Below are positions 1-14,000 of a stretch of 64,000 nucleotides of DNA, piece after piece (position 1 is the first letter of the stretch; every line of letters begins with the position of its first letter). The translations under genes and the position numbers were made by a program. The DNA is from Atrichornis clamosus (Eukaryota > Chordata > Aves > Passeriformes > Menuridae): the NCBI GenBank assembly GCA_013400975.1, contig WBMZ01003059.1, forward strand, positions 1-64,000, written 5' to 3'. The notes under the pieces were generated by a model, which saw only the letters and a list, made by a program, of their open reading frames with translations, was not told where the DNA came from and made no database searches.

Positions 1-92
1 ACTTGTTAAACCTCATGTTGTTGTACTCAGCCCATCGATCCAGCTTGTCCAGGTCCCTTTGCAGAGCTCTCCTACCCTCCAGCAGATCAACA
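1..92 (-). mobile_element. CR1 LINE fragment cut by the window edge
   Basis: The minus strand translates to a reverse-transcriptase piece containing ALQRDLDKLDRWAEY and NNMRFNK, a signature of avian CR1 ORF2. Similarity fades after about position 92, and the element continues beyond the left edge. Confidence 0.8.
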
Positions 93-3000
93 CATGCTCA
101 TTCGGACCATACCGTCTCCCTGCTTCTTTTTGATGACAGGTGTTTCAGGAATGGAGTTTCAGGGATGATATTTTGGAGACAGTTGCCTGGCACATGCAGA
201 CATCTGCCATGGCGAAAGGAGAGGAACCAGCCCCTGAGAAAAATGACTGCTGAAGTTCAGTTCTTAGAGACACAAGTATGTGAGGAAACTTGGCTGTTCT
301 CTGTCTGTACCATATCTAGCTCTTTACAATGCCCTGGGTCCATTTATTTCATCAGTGCTTAAAACCTCTTTGAAGTATTTATAATTTTTTATTGGGTGTT
401 TCTAAGAGACACACAAAATATAGTTGCTCCAACAGTAAATCTGCTATGATGTGTTTATAAGGCAGGCTTTAGAGTCTCCGGAAAATTTAGTATTGAATGA
501 TGCAAGTTTAGACCAAGCTAGAAATGTGAACCATAAGAACTAGACCATTATGGGAAAGTTTCTAATTTTACCTGAAGTAGATGAGCATTGACTGACATCC
601 TTATGAAAGGATGACAGACTTATTGCCACTGTTCTTCCTGTAGTTTAAATTCCACCATGGTAAAGCAGTAGGGAATGTTCTTGTTGCTCACCAGGGCTAC
701 ATACAGCTATCCCAGTTTTTCCTGTTATTCAACAAGGTGTATTCTCCCAGGCTGAACAGTACACTGATGGAATTTTTAACTCAGCTGCTTTACTTCCTAG
801 GCACAGCTCTGTGTCATGTAGACATGTCCAGAATGACCAACAAGATATGCTTGGTGACTGGTACGATTTTTCCCCAGGTAAAAGTGTCCATCATGGGTTC
901 ACAGTTTGAACTCATAATCCTGTGATCCTGGCCATGAAAGAGAACAGGATCTGGAGTAGCTCTTTATCAACAACTGCCTCTGGTCAACTCTAACAGCCTA
1001 ACAGGGCATGCCATCCCTTACACCCACTCCAGGCAGGTGACTTCTAACCTCCTTTTTTATTCAGCACATACAGCTTTGTTTTGTTCAGAAAGGAGAAGTA
1101 TTGCACTGGATAAAGATGACTTAAAATTAAAATTGTTGCAGATGCTGCAGTCAGTCTCTGTTCAGGTAGAAAGGTCCATCTACCACCAGGAAATAAAAAA
1201 GGGCAAATGTTGGATCCTTTGTTCGCCCTGATGTGGCTGAGCAAGTCCAGGGAGGTGAGCAGTATGTACCTGTCAGTAGGGACACTACTGGCAAGACTGG
1301 CTATTAGTCTTCTCAGGAACACTTGCTGTGCTTTTGCGACAACCTTACAAGCTACAAAATCTTCAAAAGTTATTTGTCAAGGAACAGGACAATGTCTCCA
1401 ATTTAAGCTTTCATGGGCTAGAGAAAACTTTTCACAGGCATTTCTGATCAGGTGGATATCATGGTGGCCTTTCCATCATCTCCATCTTGCCACACCATGC
1501 TTCAGATCCTAGAGAAGGATCCATAATGGGTGGGCATCTTGCGAGGGATGGGTCCATAATGCGAGGGCAAGTGTTGTTACCCATGTAACCCATTTTTCTT
1601 GGAACTGGGTCTAGGGTCACATAGTAGTTGCTCAGTGGTGTTTTAATACCGGCTACCTGAACAACTGTGTGGCAATTCGAAAGGCCACTGCCTTGTGTCC
1701 ATGTTTCTCTGGGAGCTTTTTCCTCCTTGATAACCTTCAATCACATCCTGCACTTTACTTTCATATTATATGCCAAATTGTCCTCAGGCCAAATAAATCT
1801 CAACAATTAAATTGGTCTGTAAGACAGTTCATCTATTCTTCTCTCTTCCTCAGTAACTCATAAGATGCAAATCCTGCAGAAGAGAGATGGTAACTACTAT
1901 TTTATGTAGAACATGTGTGTCTGTATCTGTGCTTACTCATTTAAAAGGACTGCTCTCTCTACTGTCAGGAGAGGCTTAATTGTGACAAATATTCTATATA
2001 TATATATGCCCTTTAAAAACCACAGTCTGAACGCCTGGCTTCGAAAACGCAGTGAACCAGATTCTGAGTCTATTACATGAAATGATTCTTCGGCTTTGAC
2101 TTGTTTAGACAAGACACTGCTGAAAGTACTTTTTAACATAAGCAAATGTAGTGGAAAAGGTCTACCTCTTCAAACGCACCAGCATGGCTCAGCTTCCCAA
2201 AGGAAAGAAAAAAAAAAAGGTTTTTTTGGAAGGTATTTATCAAAATGAGCAAAGCTGAACTGGTTAGGTGTACTTGCTCCTGTGGATATCACAGCATTTG
2301 AGGCCATTAACATCACAGTAGTTTTATTATTTCTCATTTTTAAGTCTTTGAACTATATTTGAACATAACTGAAATTTTAAAAACTTGGTGTATCGTGTAT
2401 GATGTTAGAAAATGTAGTCTGAGTTTTAATGGAGAATAATCTGTGCTAGAGATGGAAACTAAGTAGAAGACAAGGAAATAAGGTGTAATAAGGTGCTAAG
2501 AAAAGGAGGAGAATGATATGTGACATGCATTTTGAGCAGAGTTGCTGGAATATGGTAAAGATGGCAGTGGTATGTCTCAGTAGTTTATTCCCTAGTGGGG
2601 GCGGAATAGCAAACACAATAAAATCCAAGACTAGTGCAGCTCTGGGCCTCCCACAGAGAACCACAGTCCTGCTTTTGAGGAATGAGCAGAAATAAAATCC
2701 TGTGAAGCACTATGGCAACCATCACCAGGGAGACCATCACAGATCTCAAACATGTTTATCCAGAAGAACTACAAGTCACAAAGTGAGATTATATACTTGC
2801 AAATGGTATTTTAAAAGTAAAAACACTGTTACCTGGTAATCGCAGTGGTATGGAAAAGTGACATTTTGAGTTCTTAACAAAACAGAACAGTTTTTAAGAG
2901 ATACTGCAGTGAGTATCGCCTAGAAACAGCTAAAGAGTTGTACTTGCAAAATACCTGTACATGAGAGAACTGGTCATTGTGCAAGAGGGGAAACCAGACC

Positions 3001-6000
3001 AACAACGTCACCATGACAGAACTCAGTATAGATCTTTAAACAAAACACAAAGTAAAAAAATAAAAGAAATGAATAATCAAAAAATATTTGATGGTCCTAT
3101 GTAAGACAAATACATACTGACATCCACAGATGATCACGTTTGTGGGTAAAACAAATTCCACTGGGTGCAGTGTGGTCCTCATGGATAGGGTTCAGATGAA
3201 CTTTGCTCATATTTCGTAAAGATGGAATGCCCAACCAATTTTATTCTCTGTTTTGTTTTAAAGAGGGAAGTGGGAATTGTTACATTCTAGTCCTGGTTAT
3301 ACCACTGATCTATCAAAGTGAGCAATTAATCTATTTGTTCCAAGCTTCTATCCTACAAAGGAAGATAGAAGTTTGCTAGGATACAATGAAGATGAGCTAC
3401 TTACCATTTATGCAGAGGTTTACATGTGTGAAGTGTTGCTTTACAAAATGCTATATGATGCAATTTGTTGGCATTCTTCACAGTTGATAGTTTCTTTCAT
3501 GTGTCTTGAAAGGCTTTCTCTTCCACCTGTACTGCCCATGAGTCATCTTGTTTCTCTGTGAGTTTTTCAATTTCATGTAGTTCTTGTTGACACTGTCCAC
3601 TCACATCTTCTGCAGAGATATAGAAAAGGACAGTGTTATCCATTACTACTGCTGAATTCATGACTGAAACTGTAAGAACAAGTAGCAGTCTGTGTAAACA
3701 TGTGTTTCTAAACGTGTGTTTCTTGCTGCCAGGCCTGGTTGGAATGTGAAGTTGAACAGACTTTGTTAGTAGTTAGATGATTCCAGTCTCCCGCTCCATC
3801 TCTCTGTGTGTATAAATATCCACAAAGATTTGCAGATGATGCAGTTAATAAAAAAAAATATTAAAAAATTCCTGTAACCCACAAGTCCCTCAGTCTATAC
3901 CAGGAACCCCAGCCAGCGTTATTTGGCTCCCCCATGGAGGAGGCTGGTGTCCAGGAGCAAGACCAGGTCACCCTGATATGGCATCTCTATGTCTACATTT
4001 ATCCTGTGCTGCCCGAGAGAGAAAATGAGCAAGAGTGAGATCATCACTGATGATCCGGCAAGTATAAAGCACCCTAAATCAGAAAAATATCTCTAATGTT
4101 TGAGATTTGAAAGAAACTAGTAATGTTTTTGTAGCAGGAGCCTGATTCTGATTCTGAATAACAGGAAACTGTTTCAGAATAATACGAAGGACAAAAGGAA
4201 AAGACAAGGAAAATTATCAGACACATTCCTTCTTAATCTCAAAAATTCTGTCACCACTGTATTTCCTTGTACATTTTTATGACACCGATATTGTCAGTGC
4301 AATGTTTACCTCCCAATATGACATCAAACCATTTCTCAATGCTTGCATCTTGGCTTAAGTCTTAAGAAAGGAGCACTATGTTTTCTGCATCCTTTAATAT
4401 TATTCTTCATTATTATTGGCAGAAATATGTTACTGTCACTCGCACACTGACACAAATTAAATAATTCTTTCAGTGAATGTCTTACCCAGAATAAATTGAA
4501 CAGTGTGCATTTTATAAAAACATTTCAAGAAAAAATGGATCAAGTCAGTCAAATAACCAAGAAGTCCAATGATTCATTACAGCTGATATCTTTATTTATA
4601 TTAGCATTGCATCCTTAACTTATTTCAAAGACAATTAATTTTTTTGCAGCCCTGATTTTCTTACTGCTAGGCACATTGGCCGTTATGACTGAATTTTCTT
4701 GGAGTGAGGAGTTGTATGACTTTTTTGCCACCTAACTTTTTGTCCTGGTTTCAAGTGTGGAAGAATAGTTGCTTGGTCTGGTGAAGGCTGCAGCCACTCT
4801 GTGGGTCACAAAAGCACTCTGTGTAGCACCCACACTCTGCTTCGCACTGGGGCAGTTTTCCTTTCCACTTGTGTCAGTGTTTTGCCTGCACTTTTCAAAC
4901 CAAAGGCCACATCCTTATGGATCCTTTTATTCTGAGTGATGAGCCATTCAGATGTTTTTTTCCCTAGCTTATGAAGACTGAGAAAGATAGCATCACCTAA
5001 TGATTCAATCTAAAATTTTATAAAGTCAGGACTTATTTCTGGATGGACTTATTTCTGGATGGATGTGGTCATAGTTTTCCCTTTATAAGTGCATATGCCA
5101 ATTGCAACTCCACTAAACTCCATATGAATCAGAAGTGACTGTATAAAAAGCCTGCTGGTGTGGGAGTGTCAAGCATACTCTAGTGAAGAGAAGCTGTGAC
5201 TCTACCCTAAGCACATTTTGGAAGCCAATCTCATGCTCTGTTATGAAAAGAGAAAAACAGCTACCTGCACTAAATACACAGCACAGATACTGTTTGCATT
5301 ATCTAGTCATGAAGACAAGGGTAAGATGGAATGTTATTTCTCTTCGTGTGAGTTCCTGTGAGGAAACCGCTGAGCTACAGCTACAGGCTTGGTTGCAAAA
5401 GTGTAGTTTAGATACTTGGAACTATCTCTTTTTGGCAAATATATAATCTGTTTTTAGAGCAAACTATATAGGAAGGGGATGGATGAATTTACCATGGTAT
5501 TATGTATCAAAAATTCTAGGGCTAACTCACAAAGAGTTTCATACAGTGGCACCTCCATATCCCCAGGGCTACATATATGAAATCAGAACCACTTGGTTGA
5601 GAAAAGGCAGCACCAATTAAGAATGGAGGGCAGTTTCCATGTGGTGAGAGTCACTAAGTTTTCACAGCTCTCAACAGACTCACACAGACTATGTCAGCAG
5701 AGAACTTGGCTCTTTAGATTCCTGCATGGCTTTTTGTCAAAGATGACTCTGCCCTTGGAGAAGCATGCCAGAGTCAGCGAGCTGCTGAGAAGCCCCAGAG
5801 CAAAAGAGACAAGGCTAAAAAGGCTGGACTCAACACGTGCTAATACTGGGGAAAATCTCACGCTAAGACCTAGACAGCACCGATGAAACGCCTTGATGGA
5901 TAATTTTCATAGCAATTTTCAGATAGGAATTTGTGATTGTATTCAGTGTCAGACACTTCTGAATTTAGAGATTTATAATGGAATATGAGGGCATAAATTG

Positions 6001-9000
6001 GTCTGATTTTAAAATAGGCTTCAAACTGTGCAATCTACATAAAATCTTTTAGCGATCTGATTATTTCACCTCATTAGTTGATTTGATATATTTCCTTTGT
6101 GATGAGTCTGTCAGCTATGATGCAATGGGACTCGACTCTTTAATTCAAGGGCTTCCATTAGATTATAAGGTTCTCACCTGAATGAATAAGGAATTATGAA
6201 CAATTTAATTCATGAAGGGCAGCAATAGTCACAGACTGAATTTGAATTTATGGAGGGGGCCATGAGGAGGAAACAATATTATTATTAATCTTAAATTGCT
6301 GTTAAAATCCTCATGAGATTTGTGGTTAGAAAAGAAATATAGAATCTGAACACTTTGATTATTTTTTTAAACTATAAATGCTTGTTAACCAATCATAACA
6401 TTCTTACATTTAGATAAACATCCATATTGAAACATAGCGTGTGAGTAAACAATCTTTTGGCTAGTACCTTAAATTTAGTGTTATTTCCCTTGAAATAAAC
6501 TGATGTGTAAGATCAAATGAGCATCTGTTACATTCTCCCATCTCCTGGACTGACAAGGCCCAGACCCCCAGCTTTATTAATGCAGCCTTAATGCAAAATC
6601 TATTGAATTCAAAGGTAAGATTTCCCTGTGGATTTCAGAAGCAGAAGCAAGCCATATAAGTGGCAATTATATACTCTTTACCTGTTTTCAAGCCAATAAA
6701 ATGGAACAGAATATTTTGAATACCCACAAAACAATTGAAGTGTGTTACATTATTCTAAGTTAATACAAAAATAGCCAACATTTGAAAGAATTATTCTAGG
6801 GATAGTCTCATTTTTTATTGTAAAATCATTTATACTTATTACCATAACATTTGTGTTTTCACTGCTGTGCTCCCCAGGAGTTGCTTTGGTGCTGTTAGTG
6901 GTGTTAATTATTGGAGATTCTCAGAACCAGGTGACTTCCTGCTCCTTACTGTAACAAGCAGATAGTTCAGTGGTGAAACAATCAACCTGGGTAAATACCT
7001 CAGGGTCATACAGGCCAGTGGGCATGGGAAGAAGGACAAATGGCCTGGGGTGCGGATGGCCATGAAGGGGACCCTGAGAAGCCTAGCCAGATATAGGAAT
7101 TAGGAGCTTTGGGCTTTATTGTCCACGTGTCACTGGTACGTTGTACTACTCCAATTAAGGACTTTGCCTGGATGAACACATGTAAAGGCCTTTACAGGCT
7201 TGCTTTCTCTCCTGTTCCTAAAGGCATAGTAGCCTTATTGAAGGAAAAAAAAGTTAATTAAGTAAATAATAACTACTAATGTCAGAATCTGTAAAATGTG
7301 GGTTTATAATTTATGTACACAGTAAAAAAACTTTTGCTCTCTGATGTGTTACTATAGGAAAGCACACAAAAGAGGAGAGATTTAGGCTGCTTAAATGCAG
7401 GTGATTTTTGTGAAAAGAATCATAAGGTAGTTAAAGAATAAACGTAGTTTTCAATTTAGCTTCTATTTGCGGTGATACCAGAGATTAGAAATTTACTTCT
7501 ACAGAGACAAAACACATACTGCTCACAGACTCAGGAAGCAAAGAATTATTGGGGTAAGGACCCTTTTACCAAAAGAATGAGAATGTTTTTTAATATTTTT
7601 TTAAGATTTAGCATATGCTTGTTCTAAATACTCTTTGCTCCAAACACCAAAGAGAGCCCTCTGTTAAACAGACTCTTAATCAAATAGTTTAGAAGTTGTT
7701 TTTATTCAAGGTCCTTATTTACAAGTTGTTCTTACACAAGTCCTTAGATTACAGCCAGGTACTAAAAGGGAGGAGAAATAATAATTGACCTCCAAACCGG
7801 GCTGTTCCATGATGAACCACTCTCCTGGAGCTGATATCTCTGCCAGAAACCTGGCTCTTTTTTGTATTTCAGACTCAGGGTTTTTGGAAATTGTCCTAGA
7901 AAACACAGGCAAAACTGTCAGAGTGCTTATAACATCAGAAAAGTCATCATGGGCTGCCAAGGTCCAAGATCCCTACACTACATTTTCAAGTGCACTAACA
8001 TGCACCTAGCTGAGAGCATAATTATGTACTTTCAATTAACAGACACCTGGTTACTGGCTGTCCTAGACAGTTTTCTAACACAACACAATAAAAACTGCTC
8101 ACATTGACTTCAGTGAATGCTCCAAAGCACGTTGAGTTGTAGCCTGCAAAAAGCAGGATTTCTTTCCCATCTGTTCATGTGTATCAAATATAGTATGAAG
8201 GTATTGATGATAATTCATGCCAGTTGGGGGTTATTTGGATGAGGTGCTCTGTTTTGAGATCATCTTTCATCAGACCATGTTCATCAGTGCCTGGGTCCTT
8301 TTCATCTACTGGCAGTTGGGATTTTTTTGAGATACAGGGGGGTTGCTTTGTTAGACTTTTTATTAAGTTCCTGTTACGGAAGCATGGCAGGTAGGATTTG
8401 GGAGAAAGAAAAGCAATACTTTTTCACAAAAGGAGGAAAATACAGTTCCAGTGTGAAGGATTTCAGAGCCAGAATTCATCTGTTGCTAAGAAAATACATT
8501 TGATTTGAGAAATGAAATCACAATTTTCTCCTACTGCAACTTCTGTGTTTGAATTAATATCTACATTACAGTCCAGACGAAACAGCAGCAGGAAGAGAAT
8601 TTGCTGATGCAAAACAATTGGGCAGGCGCACATGGTATTAAGAGTAATATTTTCTAAAAAGTAACAGTAGGATGACATTTGGTGTTCTCATTAGCTTTGC
8701 AGGACACCACGGAGCACAAGGATGCCCATGCCCTGAGGCTCATGCCTGAGGCAGTCATCCATCTCTCCTCCCATCACTCTCTCAAATAGATTTCCAACCT
8801 GAGTGCACAATGTTCTTTGTGTGTGAAATTGTGTATTATCTGAAAAGCAAGTCAAAGGGGGTAATGTTTTAACAGTTGAGAAAAAATCCCTGCCAATTAC
8901 AAGATCCTGTGTCACACACTTCTGTAAGTTATCTAATCTGCTGTATCATCCAGCAGGAAAACGGGCACAAGCTATCCAGCCTGTGCCCCTTGTAAAGGGA

Positions 9001-10914
9001 TTTGGACCATCTGGATTGTGAAACCCACAGCAGTCCTAATGGTGATGTTAGTTGGGTGTGCTGCTTCTAAAGACAAGTATTGTGTTTTTACATCAAACTC
9101 ATAAAACTTGGAACTGCTTTTAGGTCTGGATTTGACCTTTTCCAAAGTCTGGGAATGATGAGATGATTAGTAGAAGGCTGTGAAACTAAATAGTAAAGGC
9201 AACACTTGGTAAATGTCCCCAAAAAAAAAGAACTAAGAAGCACAAAACATTTTCATTTCACACAGCTGGTATGACTGAAACCAAGGGACATTGGCCTTCT
9301 GATGTAATGTCCTTGACTTCACTTACTGGTTCTGTGAAGTATCTTTTCATTAAGCAGAAAAGCCATCCAGTGACACAGATTTGCTTCACTTGTTCAAAGT
9401 TGAGAAGGTTTGGTAGAGTCCCTTCCTGGCTGTGTGTGTACTGGGTGTGGTAAGGAAGCAAGTGCAAATTATTCTGCTGTAGCTGGACAGAATTACAAAA
9501 TTAACATTCAGCTAAATGAAAATTTTCCTCTACAAAAGACCTTATAAGCTTTTGCCTTTTCTTTTTTCAGTGACCAGTTAAAAGGATCTGATAAAAATGG
9601 ACATTGGAAATGAGCAGCAGCATTTTAAACACCAGTCCATCAGAGTGACAGATGAGGATGGTTCATTTCTGCATATTGCGTATTGTTTGTTCCAGACTCA
9701 AAACGTGGGTTATTTGGAAACCTGATCTGTATGAGCTCCAAATGCCCATGTGGGTGAGGAATTGCCCTTTACAAAAGGAACACAGCATTTCTTACTCCTC
9801 TTCATGGATATTAACCATTTCCTTCCCAGAACATTGCCATGTTTAGCTGACTTTTCTGCTTTGCAGATATGAAAAATAAAATTAAAATCAGGAGTACAAA
9901 ATCCAAGAGTAAAATAATTTAAGAACAGAGTTCTGGAAAAAAATGTTTCCATAAAAATCCTTACCTTTTTGCTATTTAACTTTATAAAACCACTGAGGGG
10001 CTGATTCTTTGCTTGGTTTGTTTTTGTTTGCTGGCTTTTTTTTTGGCTTGTTAGCTGGATTTTTAGTATTATCTTATCCTTTATAGGTCAGTTTTGTTCA
10101 TAATCGTATAGTCATTCTAAAATAATTCCAAGTGTCCAAGATAAGTATTAGTAAGTAATGCTGTAAATAACATGATAACATCTTATTATCAAAGACATAC
10201 ATGGAAAGTTATTATGGCTGACAAAATATTTTTTAGGGGGAAATTAGCTAAGCAAATATGTGAAGAATGAGACAGTACACAGTACATAACCCATTAGCTT
10301 AATTCCTATCTGTAAAAAAAGCAACAATAAAGTGAGTATACTTGGAGACACAGTTTCTTTCCCTTGTAAAATTTCCTTTCATTTCTTTCTAAGGAAGTGA
10401 CCTTTAATGGGTCATTTATTTCATAAGCTGACTGCAGTAGAGTTTTCCCCCTTTCCCTTGAAATCTCTAGATACAGACGTGGTGAGAGACAGTGCACTGA
10501 AAGAAACATGCAGCAACTCCCTTGTTAGATCACTCTGGACCTGATTTTTTACACTGACTTTGGTTGGGATTATGATGGGTTATGTTTCTTGGAAATAAAA
10601 TTCAATAATACTGACCTTTCAGGACAAACTTGGAGCATATTTGTATCGCTGAATTAATTTCTGCCACCTCTGGACAGTTGTTTATTGTCTTTGTAAAGAT
10701 CTTATCCTGTCAAATGGCAGTCAACTAGTCTTAATGTCTGCAAATCTCCCTCCTTGAAAGGAGTGCTGCAATTATTAGTAGGTGACTGTCTGAAAAGGAA
10801 AAAAAATTATGTGAAAACCTAATTATCTTGCACATAAGGGTAATTTAGGTTGCAGCCTCTACTTCTCTGATCTAAACTCCATAGTTCTCTGATATGTATA
10901 TAAATATTGGCTTG
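93..10914. other. Gene-free intergenic DNA
   Basis: AT-rich sequence with many stops in all frames. No protein, RNA or well-preserved repeat was recognised apart from the 16-bp duplication at 5029. A locally GC-richer patch lies at 3890-4060, but nothing identifiable is in it. Confidence 0.6.
5029..5060. repeat. Perfect 16-bp tandem duplication
   Basis: GGACTTATTTCTGGAT occurs twice without a spacer and without a mismatch, suggesting a recent replication slip. Confidence 0.9.
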
Positions 10915-11050
10915 CTAATTTTCTAGTTGAGAAATAGAGGAAAAGAGAGGTTGCATTATTTGCCCCATGTAAGACAACGAGCTCTTGACAGGGATGAGAA
11001 CGGAAAGCACAGACTTGCCTGTCCAATCTATGGTCCTTTCTGCTTTCCTG
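10915..11050 (+). mobile_element. Ancient MIR-like SINE relic
   Basis: GAGAAATAGAGGAAAAGAGA, followed by GGTTGCATTATTTGCCCCAT and then TTGACAGGGATGAGAACGG, resembles the core of CORE-SINE/MIR elements (gaggaaac...gaggtt...ttgccc...gacaggg). It is heavily decayed. Confidence 0.4.
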
Positions 11051-14000
11051 AACATCCTCTCCCAAAGGATGAGTCCTGTGAATGTGCTCTATAATATTGG
11101 CTATTAAATGGTTGCAAAATTCACTGAAGCTGGTGTACTGATATTGCAATCCCTTGGAGAAAGAGAAACGAGGTACTCTTCCATTCAATGAGAGCTGGAA
11201 TAGTAGATGATACCGACCAAAATTACAGAAGTAACAGGAAAAGTAAAGGAGCCCATACATAATGGCTAATGGGGGGATAAAAACCAAACCCAAAACCAAT
11301 GTAAAGTGTGGAGAACGTCACTGGAGGACTGCCACTGGAGCAGTCTTGCATCTTGTTCTCTTTTTTATTAAGAAATGGTAACATGAATTTAAATTTAACA
11401 CTGTTTCATGATAAAAAATGCTTCACCTGGGAGATACAGCTCATTTTCATATTACAGGGATTTTGAGCAAAATACCTCAAAATAAATAAAGTTCAATTGT
11501 ATATAGAGCATGGTGAATGGTTTGTTTTCAGCTCAGTGTCTGGAGGTGGGGATTGGCTGCACAAGAGTGAGAGCAGGAGATTCACTGTATTAAGGGAACA
11601 TATCCTCCAGGTACAATTCTTTCACGATAGTCATGACAAGTAAAAAGAGGCACTAAACAATGAGTCTTTATTCACTGCTGTTACCACATCAAACACAGGC
11701 TGGGCACAGTCTGTGCTCTGCAGTACCACTCATTTTATGATAAACTGATTGTCTTTCTTTATCCTCTGTAATTGCATTTGGGATCAATAAATAAGTATGA
11801 ATGTGTAACAATGCCATAAAATAAAGCTTTTAGATTTCATGCACCGTGTTCTCTAAGTCATGGTAAAAATACAATTTAATATAAATATTGAATACTGTTC
11901 TAAAGTACATTAATGCAAAAGTTTGGTTAATTCAATGTTGCTTGAAACAACATGACAGGATAGTGATGAAGTATGCCCAGAAATATCCCATAAATGTCAA
12001 CAGTAGAATTAGCAACATATGCTTGAGCATTTAAAAATATCGTAGTTGTGAAGGTTAGGAGGAAGAATTCTGCTTACCTTTTTGGCTTTATGTTGTCCCC
12101 AAGACGATATTCTGATGGCCAACAGAGTGCCATGCTGCTCTCTTAGCCAACACTGGTCTCTGCCTTTACTCATTTTGCAGAATTAAAACAGTGACCTCAC
12201 CTCAGAATATTTTTGTTCATCTGAACACGTAACTAGAAATATCCAGAATGAAGAAAGAGAAATAAACCTCGTAAATGACATCATACTTTCTTTACCTATA
12301 TTTTCCGCTAGTGTATAATGATTAATGATTACTAGGGGGCAAAATAAATCTAATCCATTCCTTGGAAAGTAAAATTCTGTAATGATAAACTTCCTGAATA
12401 ACTTCAGCTTCCCCAGTGCATTCCAGACAAGATGAGCTGTTTCAGAGACAGCAAGGAATCAGGTTATACTGGAACGATGTGCTACAAGATGTGCATTTTG
12501 AACTGCAGCCAGGAGTGAATAGGTCATCAAGGTAGCTGCTGAGGAGATGGTGAAAATGTTCCTAGCAGTTCAACTGTTCTGTCTGAGGGGTGGTCAGATT
12601 CAGCTCAAGTTGAACTGATCTAAAATACATATGGATTTTGGCAATACATATTACCCATTTTCTACCATTTTCACTAAATTAAGAGTTGGAAAGTTACTAG
12701 ACTATCAGGTAAACTACTTCGAGGGTAAAATATGCTTCAAAAATGACAGTGAGAATTATATGATCAGTGAATAAATAAAATTTGAGGTTTTATTTGTACT
12801 CCTGAACCTTGGATTCAAAGAGCAGAGATAATCACACTTGTAGTTCTCCAGTGCTCTCAGTGTTCCACACATTACCATGTCTTACAGCTGCACAGAAGAC
12901 ACAGCTCTGCACACCAGAATTTTTATAAGGATACTGTAAGAAACTTTATTCCAGATTCTGCTGTTATTAATCCCACTGTAAAGCTACAAACTCTCTTGGA
13001 GCTTCTATAGTGAAGTGATTGGTGGTAAAATTTGCTCTCTAAATATTTGTGATGTCTAGTTTGCAATATAAGGTGATGTCTGTGTCTTCTGTTTCAACAT
13101 CTTTGCTGTTGTTCTGGAATGACTTGAATATTTTTTTCTCATATGTGTGTGAAATGAAATCCAAAAGATATTTCACTCTGCCTTATTCCAATTTTTATTC
13201 AGCACTGACCTCTTTATTTTACCCCTGCAGTGATTTAGCAAAAAGTGTCTATCAGCCTCTACATCTTGACTTCTATTTGATCCTGGTAGGTCTTCCATGC
13301 ATCCTGGGACAACCTGCAAACTCCAGGGTGTTGCCTCCTCTGCTGTTTCTACATTCATGGTGAGATGAAATGCACTATTAGCACCAGGTGAAGTGTTTGT
13401 GACTGGTTAAACTCTGCATCGTGCAGTAAGGGTGAGTGAACTTTAAGGCAATGGAGTGATCTATTATTTGTTAAAAAAATAATAAGAGAAACATTTTTTC
13501 AGAACAGATAATTAAAATGTTCTGTTGCCATATATAAATATATATATATATATAATGTGTGTATTAAAAAATATATATATAATGAAAATGACTGTCCTAT
13601 TTTTCTTCTTTAAGAATTTTTACTGGATTTTTAACTTGAACACAAGCATTAAAGGAAATTAAAACCTCCAGAAACATGGTCTTCCATGTCATATATTTAG
13701 TAGTGTCTAATAAATAATATCTGAAGTCTGGTGAGCACATTTAAATGAGGAATCTTACAATTATCTCCTATCATATCTGAGTTTTTGGTTGAGACTAAAT
13801 AATATTGTTAGCATTTCTCTGTTTATCTGGCACACAGAACATAACCCAATCTAATGTAAAATGACTAATCTAACCCATACAAAAGAATAAAGAAGAGAGA
13901 CATAGGTAAACGTCACACAGCTTCTAGGAAAGTGCATTTCTGAAGTGAGAGAAATTCTAGTGGAGCCCATGTGCAGTGATTGTGAATCCTGCTGCTGGAA

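Noticed and set aside
10859..11299. 146-codon minus-strand open frame
   Set aside because: It runs antisense across a MIR-like relic, has no recognisable domain, and lacks splice or promoter context.
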